A stretch of DNA of 10,000 nucleotides from Asticcacaulis sp. (GTDB lineage: Bacteria > Pseudomonadota > Alphaproteobacteria > Caulobacterales > Caulobacteraceae). Positions 1 through 6,455 of this stretch are shown one piece after another. The DNA lies in the NCBI RefSeq assembly GCF_020217185.1, contig NZ_JAIWNX010000103.1, positions 1-10,000 on the forward strand, written 5' to 3'. How positions within the stretch are numbered: position 1 is the first letter of the stretch; every line of letters starts with the position of its first letter. Made by a program: the position numbers and the translations under genes. The notes beneath the pieces are model-generated. The model was not told where the DNA came from and did no database searches. It saw nothing but the letters and a program-made list of their open reading frames with translations.

Positions 1-623
1 CCCTCATGCCGCAACTGGCTGTAATAGGAGTTGGGGTTGCCCTTGATAAAGCCGATGCGGCGGTGGCCCAGCGCGATCAGGCGCTGCGTCATGGCGAAGG
101 CCGCCTTGAAATCGTCGATGGAGACGCTGGCCGCATCCGGCGACGGGCGCGACGTCGCCACGCCGACAAACGGCAGGCCCATCTCGCGCAGGGCCTTGGC
201 CACGCGGGTGGAATCCGACAGGGGCGGCGGCAGGACCACGCCATCGACGCCCAGCGATTTCAGCTTGTCCAGCACATCGGCCACGCCTTCGGGGCCTTCG
301 CAGCTTTCGATGATCAGCTGACAGCCGCTTTGTGAGCTTTGGTGCAGTATGCCCAGCAGCAGTTCCGACAGGAAGGACATGGAGGGGTTGGAATAGATCA
401 GGGCGATGCGCGACGAATCCTGAGAGGCCAGAGAACGCGCCGCCATGTTCGGCGAATAGTTCAGCGCCTCGATAGCTTCGGCCACCTTTTTGCGCGTCTC
501 TTCGCGGACGTTCTTCTCACCATTGATGACGCGCGACACGGTCATCGGCGACACGCCGACGTGTCGGGCCACATCATGGATGGTGACGATGTTGCCGCTG
601 CGACGACTGACCTTACGCGCCAA
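1..623 (-). CDS. LacI-family transcriptional repressor, C-terminus cut off by the window edge
   Basis: This is a DNA-binding sugar-responsive repressor; 207 codons are visible. The N-terminal lambda-repressor-like helix-turn-helix is clear at about residues 13-33 (TIHDVARHVGVSPMTVSRVI), followed by the hinge helix (NYSPNMAARSLAS). The periplasmic-binding-protein-like sensor domain then begins (RIALIYSNPS) and continues through GVDGVVLPPP and LIALGHRRIGFIKGNP to the edge. The family usually has about 330-350 residues, so roughly 40% is missing. I chose the TTG at 621-623. It lies 7 nt after an AAGGGG ribosome binding site (631-636, minus strand), and the first in-frame ATG falls inside the helix-turn-helix. 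The gene diverges from the esterase-fucosidase pair, which suggests local control of that pair, probably with a released sugar as inducer. The family call is firm; the target and ligand are inferred. Confidence 0.93.
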   Translation of the reverse strand, partial: MARKVSRRSGNIVTIHDVARHVGVSPMTVSRVINGEKNVREETRKKVAEAIEALNYSPNMAARSLASQDSSRIALIYSNPSMSFLSELLLGILHQSSQSGCQLIIESCEGPEGVADVLDKLKSLGVDGVVLPPPLSDSTRVAKALREMGLPFVGVATSRPSPDAASVSIDDFKAAFAMTQRLIALGHRRIGFIKGNPNSYYSQLRHE

Positions 624-667
624 TGCTTTACCCCTTGAGTGCCGCGCCCCAGGACGCTGAATCGGAT

Positions 668-683
668 ACAATCGTACAATTGT
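668..683. promoter_or_regulatory. Near-perfect 16-bp dyad centred on GTAC, possible operator
   Basis: ACAATCGTACAATTGT is symmetric at 14 of 16 positions. It lies 45-60 bp upstream of the repressor start codon. It does not share the AGCGCT core of the dyad at 760-775, so it may bind a different regulator or serve autoregulation. It also contains two TACAAT hexamers (667-672 and 675-680) that resemble -10 elements on the plus strand, but no fitting -35 was found. A regulatory role is inferred from position and symmetry only. Confidence 0.3.
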
Positions 684-690
684 CGCACGC

Positions 691-730
691 CAAAGCGCCA
701 AAGGTAAAGAGGGACAGGCGCTTTGTTTTT
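691..730 (+). terminator. Terminator-like hairpin inside the divergent control region
   Basis: A perfect 9-bp inverted repeat, CAAAGCGCC (691-699) and GGCGCTTTG (717-725), encloses a 17-nt loop and is followed by TTTTTATT from 726. Read on the plus strand this has the form of an intrinsic terminator. On the minus strand no T-run follows. No rightward gene lies upstream, so it would stop only antisense or short leader transcripts. The two arms could instead be paired protein-binding sites. Confidence 0.35.
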
Positions 731-751
731 ATTAGCAAAATAAATTCTCAC

Positions 752-780
752 TTGAAAAAATGCCAGCGCTGTCATAAGCC
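752..780 (+). promoter_or_regulatory. Weak candidate promoter for the esterase-fucosidase operon
   Basis: TTGAAA at 752-757 resembles a sigma-70 -35 box. Seventeen bases later comes a poor -10 (TAAGCC, 775-780). The operator-like dyad at 760-775 would fill the spacer, a common arrangement for LacI-type repression. This placement would give a leader of about 150 nt. The AT-rich stretch 721-760 could also carry the repressor gene's promoter on the minus strand (TTCAAG at 756-751, AATAAA at 733-728). Both are weak matches. Confidence 0.25.
760..775. promoter_or_regulatory. LacI-type operator with AGCGCT core
   Basis: ATGCCAGCGCTGTCAT is symmetric at 14 of 16 positions and has the form TGnCAGCGCTGnCA. 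LacI-family operators typically have a central CG within such a dyad. The TGnnAGCGCTnnCA pattern resembles the xylan/xylose repressor boxes known from Xanthomonas (TGGTAGCGCTAACA). It sits between the divergent LacI-family gene and the esterase gene, which makes it the best candidate binding site for that repressor. The symmetry is seen directly; the assignment is inferred. Confidence 0.6.
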
Positions 781-835
781 TTTCACACGACCTCGACCGC
801 AAAACAGAAGCGAGGCGAACAGGGAAGACAACCAG

Positions 836-940
836 ATGACCGCCCCTACTCTGACAGGTGATGGCGACTCGGCCGCAGAGACCGACGCCCGAGTCGTGGT
901 AATAATTTACAGCAAAAATCCAGTGGAGACCGCCCGATGA
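836..940 (+). CDS. Possible 34-codon leader ORF overlapping the esterase start
   Basis: An ATG at 836 preceded by AGGGAA (821-826, 9-nt spacing) opens a 34-codon frame. Its TGA (938-940) overlaps the esterase ATG (937-939) as ATGA, a classic translational-coupling arrangement. The predicted peptide is MTAPTLTGDGDSAA... ending in YSKNPVETAR; it has no recognised domain and no run of one amino acid. A perfect 8-bp inverted repeat lies inside it (CGACTCGG 865-872 and CCGAGTCG 889-896), so its translation would melt that hairpin. The esterase also has its own GGAG (925-928), so coupling is not required. Existence as a real gene is uncertain; a chance frame in high-GC DNA is the main alternative. 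Confidence 0.25.
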   Translation: MTAPTLTGDGDSAAETDARVVVIIYSKNPVETAR

Positions 941-2886
941 AACTGACATCCCTGCGCCTGACCGCCGGTCTGCTGGCGCTGACGCTGCCCCTGACGTCCC
1001 CCCTGACGGCTGAGGCCGCGCCGCGCTTTGCCGCCATCTTCGGCGACCACGCGGTTTTGCAAAGAGAGACCCCGGTGCGGGTGTGGGGCTTTGCCGATAA
1101 GGGCGAAACGGTCACCCTGCGCATCGCCGGTCAGACGGCGACCGCGACGGCTGACGCTTCGGGCCGCTGGGAGGCGACCCTGGCCCCCCTGCCCGCAGGC
1201 GGACCTTACGAGCTAAGCCTGTCGGGCGGCGCAACGCTGAAAGACGTGCTGGTGGGTGACGTGTTCCTGTGTTCGGGGCAATCGAACATGGAATTCACCA
1301 CCAAATACGCCACCAATGCCTATAACGAGATCCTCAACTCGGCCAATGACCGCATCCGCTTTGTCACGGTCGAAAAGGACGCGCAGCCCGCCGGCCCGCT
1401 GAGCGACCTGCCGAAATCACCGGCATGGCGCGCGGTCGGACCGGAAACGACCGGCGATACCTCGGCTGTTTGTTACTACATGTCGAAAGCGCTGGCGACG
1501 AAGACCGGCGTGCCCATCGGCATGATCCATTCGTCCTGGGGCGGCACCATGATCCAGTCGTGGTTAAGCCAATCGACCCTGCGTCAGCTCAAAAGCTACG
1601 ATACCGGCCTTGAGACGCTCAAACTCTATGCCCGCGACCCGCAGGCGGCGCAAACGGGCTGGCAGAAGGTGACGCAAGCCTGGTGGGATACCCACGAACC
1701 GCAAGCGGCCGAAAAGCGCCAATGGGCGACCGCCACCTATAACGACCGCGACTGGAAGACGATGGACACGACGCGCTTCTGGGAAGAGTCGGGCGACCCG
1801 GCTCTGGCGGGTTTTGATGGCGTGGTGTGGTATCGCAGCGAGATCACCCTGACCGCCGCACAGGCCAAATCGGCCACCACGCTGGTGCTGGGGGCGGTGG
1901 ACGATGCCGATACCACCTTCATCAATGGTCAGGTCATAGGCTCCAGCGAAGGCTGGAATACGCTGCGTCGCTATGAGATTCCTAAAGGCGTGCTAAAAGC
2001 CGGGCGCAACGTCATCGCTCTGCGCGCCGTCGATACGGGCGGCGGTGGCGGCCTGTGGGGCGACCCCAAACCGCGCGGTCTTTACCTCAACGACGGCAAA
2101 ATTATTCAAATTCCAGAAAAATGGAAATATAAGATTTCCACGCCCATGTCGGGCCTCAGCGATGTGCCGACCACGCCGTGGCTGCCCACCTCCGGGCTGG
2201 CGACCCTGTATAACGGTATGATCGCGCCGATCGCGCCCTATACGCTGAAGGGTGTGGCTTGGTATCAGGGCGAAGCCAATGCCAGCAATGCCAGGGAATA
2301 TAGCCGTTTGCTGCCCGCTTTGTTTGCCGACTGGCGCGCCAGCTTCCGGCAACCCGACCTGCCCGTCGTCGTCGTGCAACTGGCCAGTTTCGGGCCGGTG
2401 GTGAACGGCCCGGCCCCGTCGCAATGGGCGGCCTTACGCGAATCCCAACGCCTCAGCGTCAAGGCTGACGCGAAGGCCGCTCTGGCCGTCAGCCTCGATG
2501 TGGGCGACCGCACCGACATCCATCCGACACAGAAAAAGGTGGTGGGTGAGCGCGTGGCACTGGGGATGCGCAAGGCCGCCTATGGCGAAGCGGTCGCCCT
2601 GTCGCCCGAACCCATCTCGGCCACCCGCCGCGGCGCGGATGTGGTGATCCGGTTCCGCGACACGGGCGGCAAGCTCCTCACCTATTCGTCGGATCAGGCC
2701 ATCGGTTTTGAAGCCTGCGACGGCGCTTGCCGCTATGTCCCTGCGACGGTCGAAGGCGATGCGGTGGTGCTGAAAAGGGCGGCGACGGCGAAGCAGGTCC
2801 GCTATGGCTGGGCCGACTCGCCCTACGTTAACCTGTTCAGCACCAGCGACCTGCCGGTCGCCCCGTTCCAGATCGACATCCAATAA
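937..2886 (+). CDS. Secreted sialate O-acetylesterase-family carbohydrate esterase
   Basis: This 649-residue protein belongs to the SGNH-hydrolase sialate 9-O-acetylesterase family, which removes O-acetyl groups from sugars outside the cytoplasm. A Sec signal peptide covers residues 1 to about 28 (hydrophobic core LTAGLLALTLPL, then AEAA). An N-terminal beta domain follows (HAVLQRETPVRVWG). The catalytic serine motif is CSGQSNME (112-119, Ser116). Further conserved blocks are HSSWGGT (198-204) and WYQGE (442-446), and the Asp/His pair is in DIHP (527-530, His529). Residues about 268-370 look like an inserted GH2-type beta-sandwich (YNDRDWKTMD, VVWYRSEI, INGQVIG). The length fits multi-domain bacterial members. 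GGAG at 925-928 supports the start. It probably shares a transcript with the fucosidase gene 69 bp downstream. In such loci, members often deacetylate plant glycans rather than sialic acid, so the name is a family label. Confidence 0.92.
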   Translation: MKLTSLRLTAGLLALTLPLTSPLTAEAAPRFAAIFGDHAVLQRETPVRVWGFADKGETVTLRIAGQTATATADASGRWEATLAPLPAGGPYELSLSGGATLKDVLVGDVFLCSGQSNMEFTTKYATNAYNEILNSANDRIRFVTVEKDAQPAGPLSDLPKSPAWRAVGPETTGDTSAVCYYMSKALATKTGVPIGMIHSSWGGTMIQSWLSQSTLRQLKSYDTGLETLKLYARDPQAAQTGWQKVTQAWWDTHEPQAAEKRQWATATYNDRDWKTMDTTRFWEESGDPALAGFDGVVWYRSEITLTAAQAKSATTLVLGAVDDADTTFINGQVIGSSEGWNTLRRYEIPKGVLKAGRNVIALRAVDTGGGGGLWGDPKPRGLYLNDGKIIQIPEKWKYKISTPMSGLSDVPTTPWLPTSGLATLYNGMIAPIAPYTLKGVAWYQGEANASNAREYSRLLPALFADWRASFRQPDLPVVVVQLASFGPVVNGPAPSQWAALRESQRLSVKADAKAALAVSLDVGDRTDIHPTQKKVVGERVALGMRKAAYGEAVALSPEPISATRRGADVVIRFRDTGGKLLTYSSDQAIGFEACDGACRYVPATVEGDAVVLKRAATAKQVRYGWADSPYVNLFSTSDLPVAPFQIDIQ

Positions 2887-2889
2887 CAC

Positions 2890-2924
2890 CAACGGCCGAA
2901 GAGGCTGACCGCATCCGGCCGTTG
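2890..2924 (+). other. Intercistronic stem-loop between esterase and fucosidase genes
   Basis: CAACGGCCG (2890-2898) and CGGCCGTTG (2916-2924) form a perfect 9-bp stem with a 17-nt loop, starting 3 nt after the esterase stop codon. There is no T-run after it, so it is unlikely to be a full intrinsic terminator. It may protect the upstream mRNA segment from exonuclease or reduce downstream expression. Confidence 0.5.
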
Positions 2925-2955
2925 AATACTCGTCTTTCCCGCAAAAAGGACTCCC

Positions 2956-4587
2956 ATGCGCCCTACCCGCCGTCAGATGCTTGGTTCCGCCGCTGCCCTC
3001 AGCGGTGCCGCCCTCGCCCCCGCCACGCAGGCCGCGACGGCCCCGTTCAAGGCCAGTTGGGAGTCGCTGGGCGACGCCTATCAGACGCCGGACTGGTTCA
3101 AGGACGCCAAGCTGGGCCTGTGGTCGCACTGGGGACCGCAGTGCGTGCCGGAGGCTGGCGACTGGTACGGACGGCAGATGTATATGCAGGGCAATCCCTA
3201 TTACGACCTGCATGTGCAACGTTATGGCCATCCGGCGCATCATGGCTTTATGGAGATCATCAACGACTGGAAGGTCACGGAATGGGACCCGGAAGGCCAG
3301 ATCGCCCTGTATAAGGCCGCCGGGGCCAAATACTTCGTGTCGATGGCCAATCACCACGACAATCTCGACATGTTCGATTCGAAGTTCCACAAATGGAACT
3401 CTCTGAACGTCGGCCCGAAGATGGATATTGTCGGCCGCTGGGCGAAGGTGGCGCGCGCCGCCGGTCTGCGCTTTGGCGTGTCCAACCACGCCGCCCACGC
3501 CTGGCACTGGTGGCAGACGGCCTATGGCTACGATCCGGAAGGGCCGATGCGCGGCGTGCGCTATGACGCGGCGCGCCTGACGAAGGCGGATGGCAAGGGC
3601 AAATGGTGGGACGGCCTCGACCCGCAGGACCTTTATACCGGTCCGGCTGGCGACATGGTGCCGCCCGATGGCCTGACCACGATCAAGGCGATGAACGACT
3701 ATCACGATCAGCATTCGGGTCAGTGGCTGGAAACCTCGCCCAACGCCTGGTACGCCCGGCAGTGGTTGCTGCGTCAGAACGATCTGGTCGATAAGTACCG
3801 GCCGGATTTTGTCTATTTCGACAATTACGGCCTGCCGCTGGAGCAGGCGGGGCTCGATGCCACGGCCTATTTCTATAACCAGAACCGCAAATGGAACGGC
3901 GGCAAGCTGGAGGCCGTCGTGACCGGCAAGAAGCTGGACGCCAGACAGAAACGTGCCATCGTCGATGATGTCGAGCGCGGCTTTTCCGACCGTTTGCGCG
4001 CGGAATACTGGCAGACCTGCACCTGCATCGGCAACTGGCACTACGACCGCGGGCTCTATGAGCGCAATGGATATAAAACCGCCAAGGACGTCATCCAGCG
4101 CCTCGGCGATATCGTCGCCAAGAACGGCAATATGCTGCTGTCGATCCCGCAGCGCGGCAATGGTGCCATTGACGAAAAGGAAGTCAAAATCCTTCAGGAC
4201 ATGGCGGCGTGGATGACGGTGAATGGTGAGGCCATTTTTGGCACCCGCGTCTGGACGATTTACGGCGAAGGCCCGGCCCGCTTTGCCGAGGGGATGCAGA
4301 ACGAACACGCGCAGAAGGGCTTTACCCACGAAGACATCCGCTACACCACCAAGGGCGGAGCGCTCTACGCGCTGGGACAAGACTGGCCCAACAGCGGGTA
4401 TATGAGCCTGACGGCCATGGCGCAGGGGTCGGCCCAGAGCAAGGGCACGGTCGAGCGGGTCGAACTGCTGGGCCATGGTCAGCCGCTGGACTTCGGCCTG
4501 TCGATCAACGGGCTGAATGTGAAGCTGCCCGACGCGCGCCCGACCTTTACGCCGGTGCTGAAAATATTCGGCACCGGCATAGTATAA
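2956..4587 (+). CDS. Tat-exported alpha-L-fucosidase, glycoside hydrolase family 29
   Basis: This 543-residue enzyme should cleave terminal alpha-L-fucose from oligo- or polysaccharide side chains by a retaining mechanism. Residues 1 to about 29 form a twin-arginine signal (TRRQMLG, hydrophobic AAALSGAALAPA, ATA before the likely cut), so the folded protein is exported to the periplasm. GH29 landmarks occur in order: DWFKDAKLGLWSHWG (46-60), AKYFVSMANHHDN (124-136), FVYFDNYG (285-292) with Asp289 as the expected nucleophile, and NGNMLLSIPQRGNG plus WMTVNGEAIFGTR (390-431). A short beta-sandwich tail ends in TPVLKIFG. Glu340 (VERG) and Glu350 are possible acid/base residues, which is uncertain. 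AAAGGA 5 nt before the ATG fixes the start. It lies 69 bp after the esterase gene, consistent with joint action on an acetylated, fucosylated glycan. Confidence 0.95.
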   Translation: MRPTRRQMLGSAAALSGAALAPATQAATAPFKASWESLGDAYQTPDWFKDAKLGLWSHWGPQCVPEAGDWYGRQMYMQGNPYYDLHVQRYGHPAHHGFMEIINDWKVTEWDPEGQIALYKAAGAKYFVSMANHHDNLDMFDSKFHKWNSLNVGPKMDIVGRWAKVARAAGLRFGVSNHAAHAWHWWQTAYGYDPEGPMRGVRYDAARLTKADGKGKWWDGLDPQDLYTGPAGDMVPPDGLTTIKAMNDYHDQHSGQWLETSPNAWYARQWLLRQNDLVDKYRPDFVYFDNYGLPLEQAGLDATAYFYNQNRKWNGGKLEAVVTGKKLDARQKRAIVDDVERGFSDRLRAEYWQTCTCIGNWHYDRGLYERNGYKTAKDVIQRLGDIVAKNGNMLLSIPQRGNGAIDEKEVKILQDMAAWMTVNGEAIFGTRVWTIYGEGPARFAEGMQNEHAQKGFTHEDIRYTTKGGALYALGQDWPNSGYMSLTAMAQGSAQSKGTVERVELLGHGQPLDFGLSINGLNVKLPDARPTFTPVLKIFGTGIV

Positions 4588-4591
4588 AAGG

Positions 4592-4714
4592 TTATTTCTT
4601 GGCCGGCGACAAGGTGCCCTTGGCAAAACCCGCCGTGGCCGCCGGCTCGATCTTCACCTTTGCCGCCTTGGGTTTGCGGATTTCCTTGTTGGATTTCTTT
4701 TGTCCTTTAGCCAT
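4592..4714 (-). CDS. Small Lys-rich conserved hypothetical protein, 40 aa
   Basis: The product is a 40-residue, very basic protein beginning MAKGQKKSNKEIRKPKAAK and ending GTLSPAKK, likely unstructured and cytoplasmic. AAGGA lies 8 nt before the ATG on the minus strand. I recall short proteins starting MAKGQ-xxSN-xE-xxKPK in many Alphaproteobacteria, annotated only as hypothetical; this is from memory, not a search. The basic, Lys-rich make-up suggests nucleic-acid or ribosome contact, but no domain supports that. It follows the 62-aa gene by 23 bp on the same strand, so the two probably share a transcript. It converges with the fucosidase gene, leaving a 4-bp gap and no obvious terminator between them. 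Confidence 0.7.
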   Translation of the reverse strand: MAKGQKKSNKEIRKPKAAKVKIEPAATAGFAKGTLSPAKK

Positions 4715-4737
4715 GGTCGGTGTCCTTATGATTATGG

Positions 4738-4926
4738 TTATTGCGGATATTGAAAGACGAGCTGGCTGGTTTGCATATCATAGATGCGCGCCTGCGTCGC
4801 CCCGTGCCATCGGCTGTGGGCGGGCAGGTGGGCCTTGGCGTGGTCGATGGCCAGATTGAGGTCCGATCCCCACGGCACCGACGTCACTTCGGCGTCTTCG
4901 GCATTGAGGAAAAAGATTCGATACAT
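4738..4926 (-). CDS. Small hypothetical protein, 62 aa
   Basis: The 62-residue product starts MYRIFFLNAEDAEV, has a middle segment DLNLAIDHAKAHLPAHS, and ends RIYDMQTSQLVFQYPQ. It has no signal peptide or membrane segment. The pattern (strand, polar turn, amphipathic helix, two strands) suggests a compact alpha/beta fold. I do not recognise a named family. GGGAGA lies 6 nt before the ATG on the minus strand, which is a strong ribosome binding site. The 40-aa gene follows 23 bp downstream. Amino-acid composition is ordinary, and overlapping frames on the other strand show no recognisable protein, which favours this reading. Function unknown. Confidence 0.7.
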   Translation of the reverse strand: MYRIFFLNAEDAEVTSVPWGSDLNLAIDHAKAHLPAHSRWHGATQARIYDMQTSQLVFQYPQ

Positions 4927-5264
4927 CAGGGCTCTCCCGTAAGCGCAGCCCGCAAAGATCGGGTCTTGTGGATTGGGTGCGCGTCAAAGGTGGAGGCGAC
5001 GGTTCGACGGGTCGAAACGGCGCCGGGGCGATCCCCCGCCGGAAAAGACCGAGACCTATCGCCGCCAAATAGAGCCGCAATGAGGCGAAAAGCGGCTTTT
5101 CCACGACAGAGTCCGATTATGTTACCAAGCCTTACATGCGCCGCGCGCAATCGTGACCGCCTGAGGGCAATTCGTCATTGACCCGGCGGGACCAAATCCC
5201 TATGTGTGCGGCCGTTTACCCGCAGCCCTGCCCGCCTCTGGCCTTCCTATAGGAGTATTTGACC
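4927..5264. other. Intergenic region between the small leftward genes and carA
   Basis: This 338-bp divergent gap should hold promoters for both sides. On the minus strand TTGACG (4987-4982) resembles a -35 for the small genes, but no good -10 follows. A short hairpin, GAAAAG-CGG-CTTTTC, lies near 5092-5106. Frames crossing the region open only with TTG or run as shadows and have no recognisable product. No riboswitch or tRNA was seen. Confidence 0.5.
5178..5206 (+). promoter_or_regulatory. Candidate sigma-70-type promoter for carA
   Basis: TTGACC (5178-5183) is a 5-of-6 match to the -35 consensus and is followed after exactly 17 bases by TATGTG (5201-5206), a partial -10. Transcription would start near 5213, giving a carA leader of about 50 nt. 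No attenuator-like hairpin fits in that leader. Confidence 0.45.
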
Positions 5265-6437
5265 ATGACTGATCTTCTTCCCGGTGTAACGGGGGTTCTG
5301 GTTCTGGCCGATGGCACGGTGTTTCAGGGCCTGGGCTGTGGCGCGACCGGCGATGCGCTGGGCGAGGTCTGCTTCAATACGGCCATGACCGGCTATCAGG
5401 AAATCCTCACCGATCCGTCGTATATGGATCAGATCGTCGCCTTCACCTTCCCGCACGTCGGCAATGTCGGCGTCAATGCGGAAGACGTCGAGCAACTGGG
5501 TGATGATCCTAAGCGGGCCGCCAGGGGCGCGATCTTTCGCGACCTGCCGACGCCGCCCGCCAACTGGCGCTCGACCCTCAGCTTCGATGCGTGGATGGCC
5601 TCGCGCGGCGTGGTGGGCCTCGCCGGGATCGACACGCGCGCGCTGACCAAGCGCATCCGCGAAAAGGGTATGCCGCACGGCGTGATCGCCCACAATCCCG
5701 AAGGTCAGTTCGACATCCCCGCCCTGGCGCAAAAGGCCGCCGAGTGGGCGGGCCTTGTCGGGCTGGATCTGGCCAAGGACGCCACCTCGACGCAGGCGGC
5801 GCAATGGACCTCCGACCTGTGGAAATGGTCCGAAGGCCACAAGGACGGTCAGAAGGCGGACTTCAACGTCGTCGTCATCGACTATGGCGTGAAGCAAAAC
5901 ATCCTGCGCGCCCTGATCAGCGTCGGCGCGGCGGTGAAAATCGTCCCGGCCCAGACGCCGGCCGAAGAGATTCTGGCGATGAAGCCCGATGGCGTGCTGT
6001 TGTCCAACGGTCCGGGCGACCCGGCGGCCACCGGAGCCTATGCCGTGCCGCAAATTCAGAAGCTGGTCGAAGCCGGTCTGCCGGTCTTTGGCATTTGTCT
6101 CGGCCATCAGATGCTGGCTCTGGCGCTGGGGGCGAAGACGCTCAAGATGGAACAGGGCCACCACGGGGCTAACCACCCGGTGAAGGACCTGACCACCAAC
6201 AAGGTCGAGATCGTCTCGATGAACCACGGCTTTGCGGTCGATCGCGACAGCCTGCCCGCCGGTGTGGTCGAAACCCATGTCTCGCTGTTTGACGGGACCA
6301 ACTGCGGTATCGCTCTGGCTGGCAAGCCGGTGTTCAGCGTCCAGCACCACCCCGAAGCCTCGCCCGGCCCGGTCGATTCACTCTACCTGTTTGAGCGTTT
6401 TGCGCACTATATGCGCGACGCGAAGGTGGCGGCGTAA
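5265..6437 (+). CDS. carA: Carbamoyl-phosphate synthase small subunit (glutaminase)
   Basis: CarA hydrolyses glutamine and channels ammonia to CarB for carbamoyl phosphate, the precursor of pyrimidines and arginine. The 390 residues match the usual length. The N-terminal CPSase domain shows [15 protein letters not shown] and [15 protein letters not shown]. The C-terminal class I glutamine amidotransferase domain shows [27 protein letters not shown], the nucleophile elbow FGICLGHQ (Cys278), GANHPVKD, and HHPEASPGP supplying catalytic His362 and Glu364. I place the start at the ATG of 5265, since AGGAG (5251-5255) is 9 nt upstream; an in-frame TTG at 5259 is only 3 nt from that site. All catalytic residues are present. 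carB lies about 1.5 kb downstream rather than adjacent. Confidence 0.97.
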   Translation: MTDLLPGVTGVLVLADGTVFQGLGCGATGDALGEVCFNTAMTGYQEILTDPSYMDQIVAFTFPHVGNVGVNAEDVEQLGDDPKRAARGAIFRDLPTPPANWRSTLSFDAWMASRGVVGLAGIDTRALTKRIREKGMPHGVIAHNPEGQFDIPALAQKAAEWAGLVGLDLAKDATSTQAAQWTSDLWKWSEGHKDGQKADFNVVVIDYGVKQNILRALISVGAAVKIVPAQTPAEEILAMKPDGVLLSNGPGDPAATGAYAVPQIQKLVEAGLPVFGICLGHQMLALALGAKTLKMEQGHHGANHPVKDLTTNKVEIVSMNHGFAVDRDSLPAGVVETHVSLFDGTNCGIALAGKPVFSVQHHPEASPGPVDSLYLFERFAHYMRDAKVAA

Positions 6438-6455
6438 AGCCGCCTCCAGGCCTCA

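Noticed and set aside
542..949. A 135-codon minus-strand frame overlapping the repressor start and the divergent region
   Set aside because: It conflicts with the LacI-family frame that carries the helix-turn-helix, and its product resembles nothing known.
2434..4626. A 730-codon open frame on the minus strand across the fucosidase gene
   Set aside because: It lies antisense to a clear GH29 gene and the end of the esterase gene. Its translation is rich in Arg, Val and His with no recognisable motif, as expected for a high-GC shadow frame.
4926..5150. A 74-codon minus-strand frame whose stop overlaps the start of the 62-aa gene
   Set aside because: It opens with TTG and lacks a convincing ribosome binding site, and its sequence looks like random high-GC translation. 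The overlap is probably chance.
4741..5181. A 146-codon plus-strand frame opposite the small leftward gene
   Set aside because: The minus-strand 62-aa frame has the better ribosome binding site and a more protein-like composition; this frame has no recognisable motif.
5259..5264. TTG at 5259 as the carA start
   Set aside because: It is only 3 nt from the AGGAG site, while the ATG at 5265 has a normal 9-nt spacing.
5247..6350. A 367-codon minus-strand frame over carA
   Set aside because: It is antisense to carA, whose catalytic motifs are all intact, and its own translation has no recognisable domain.
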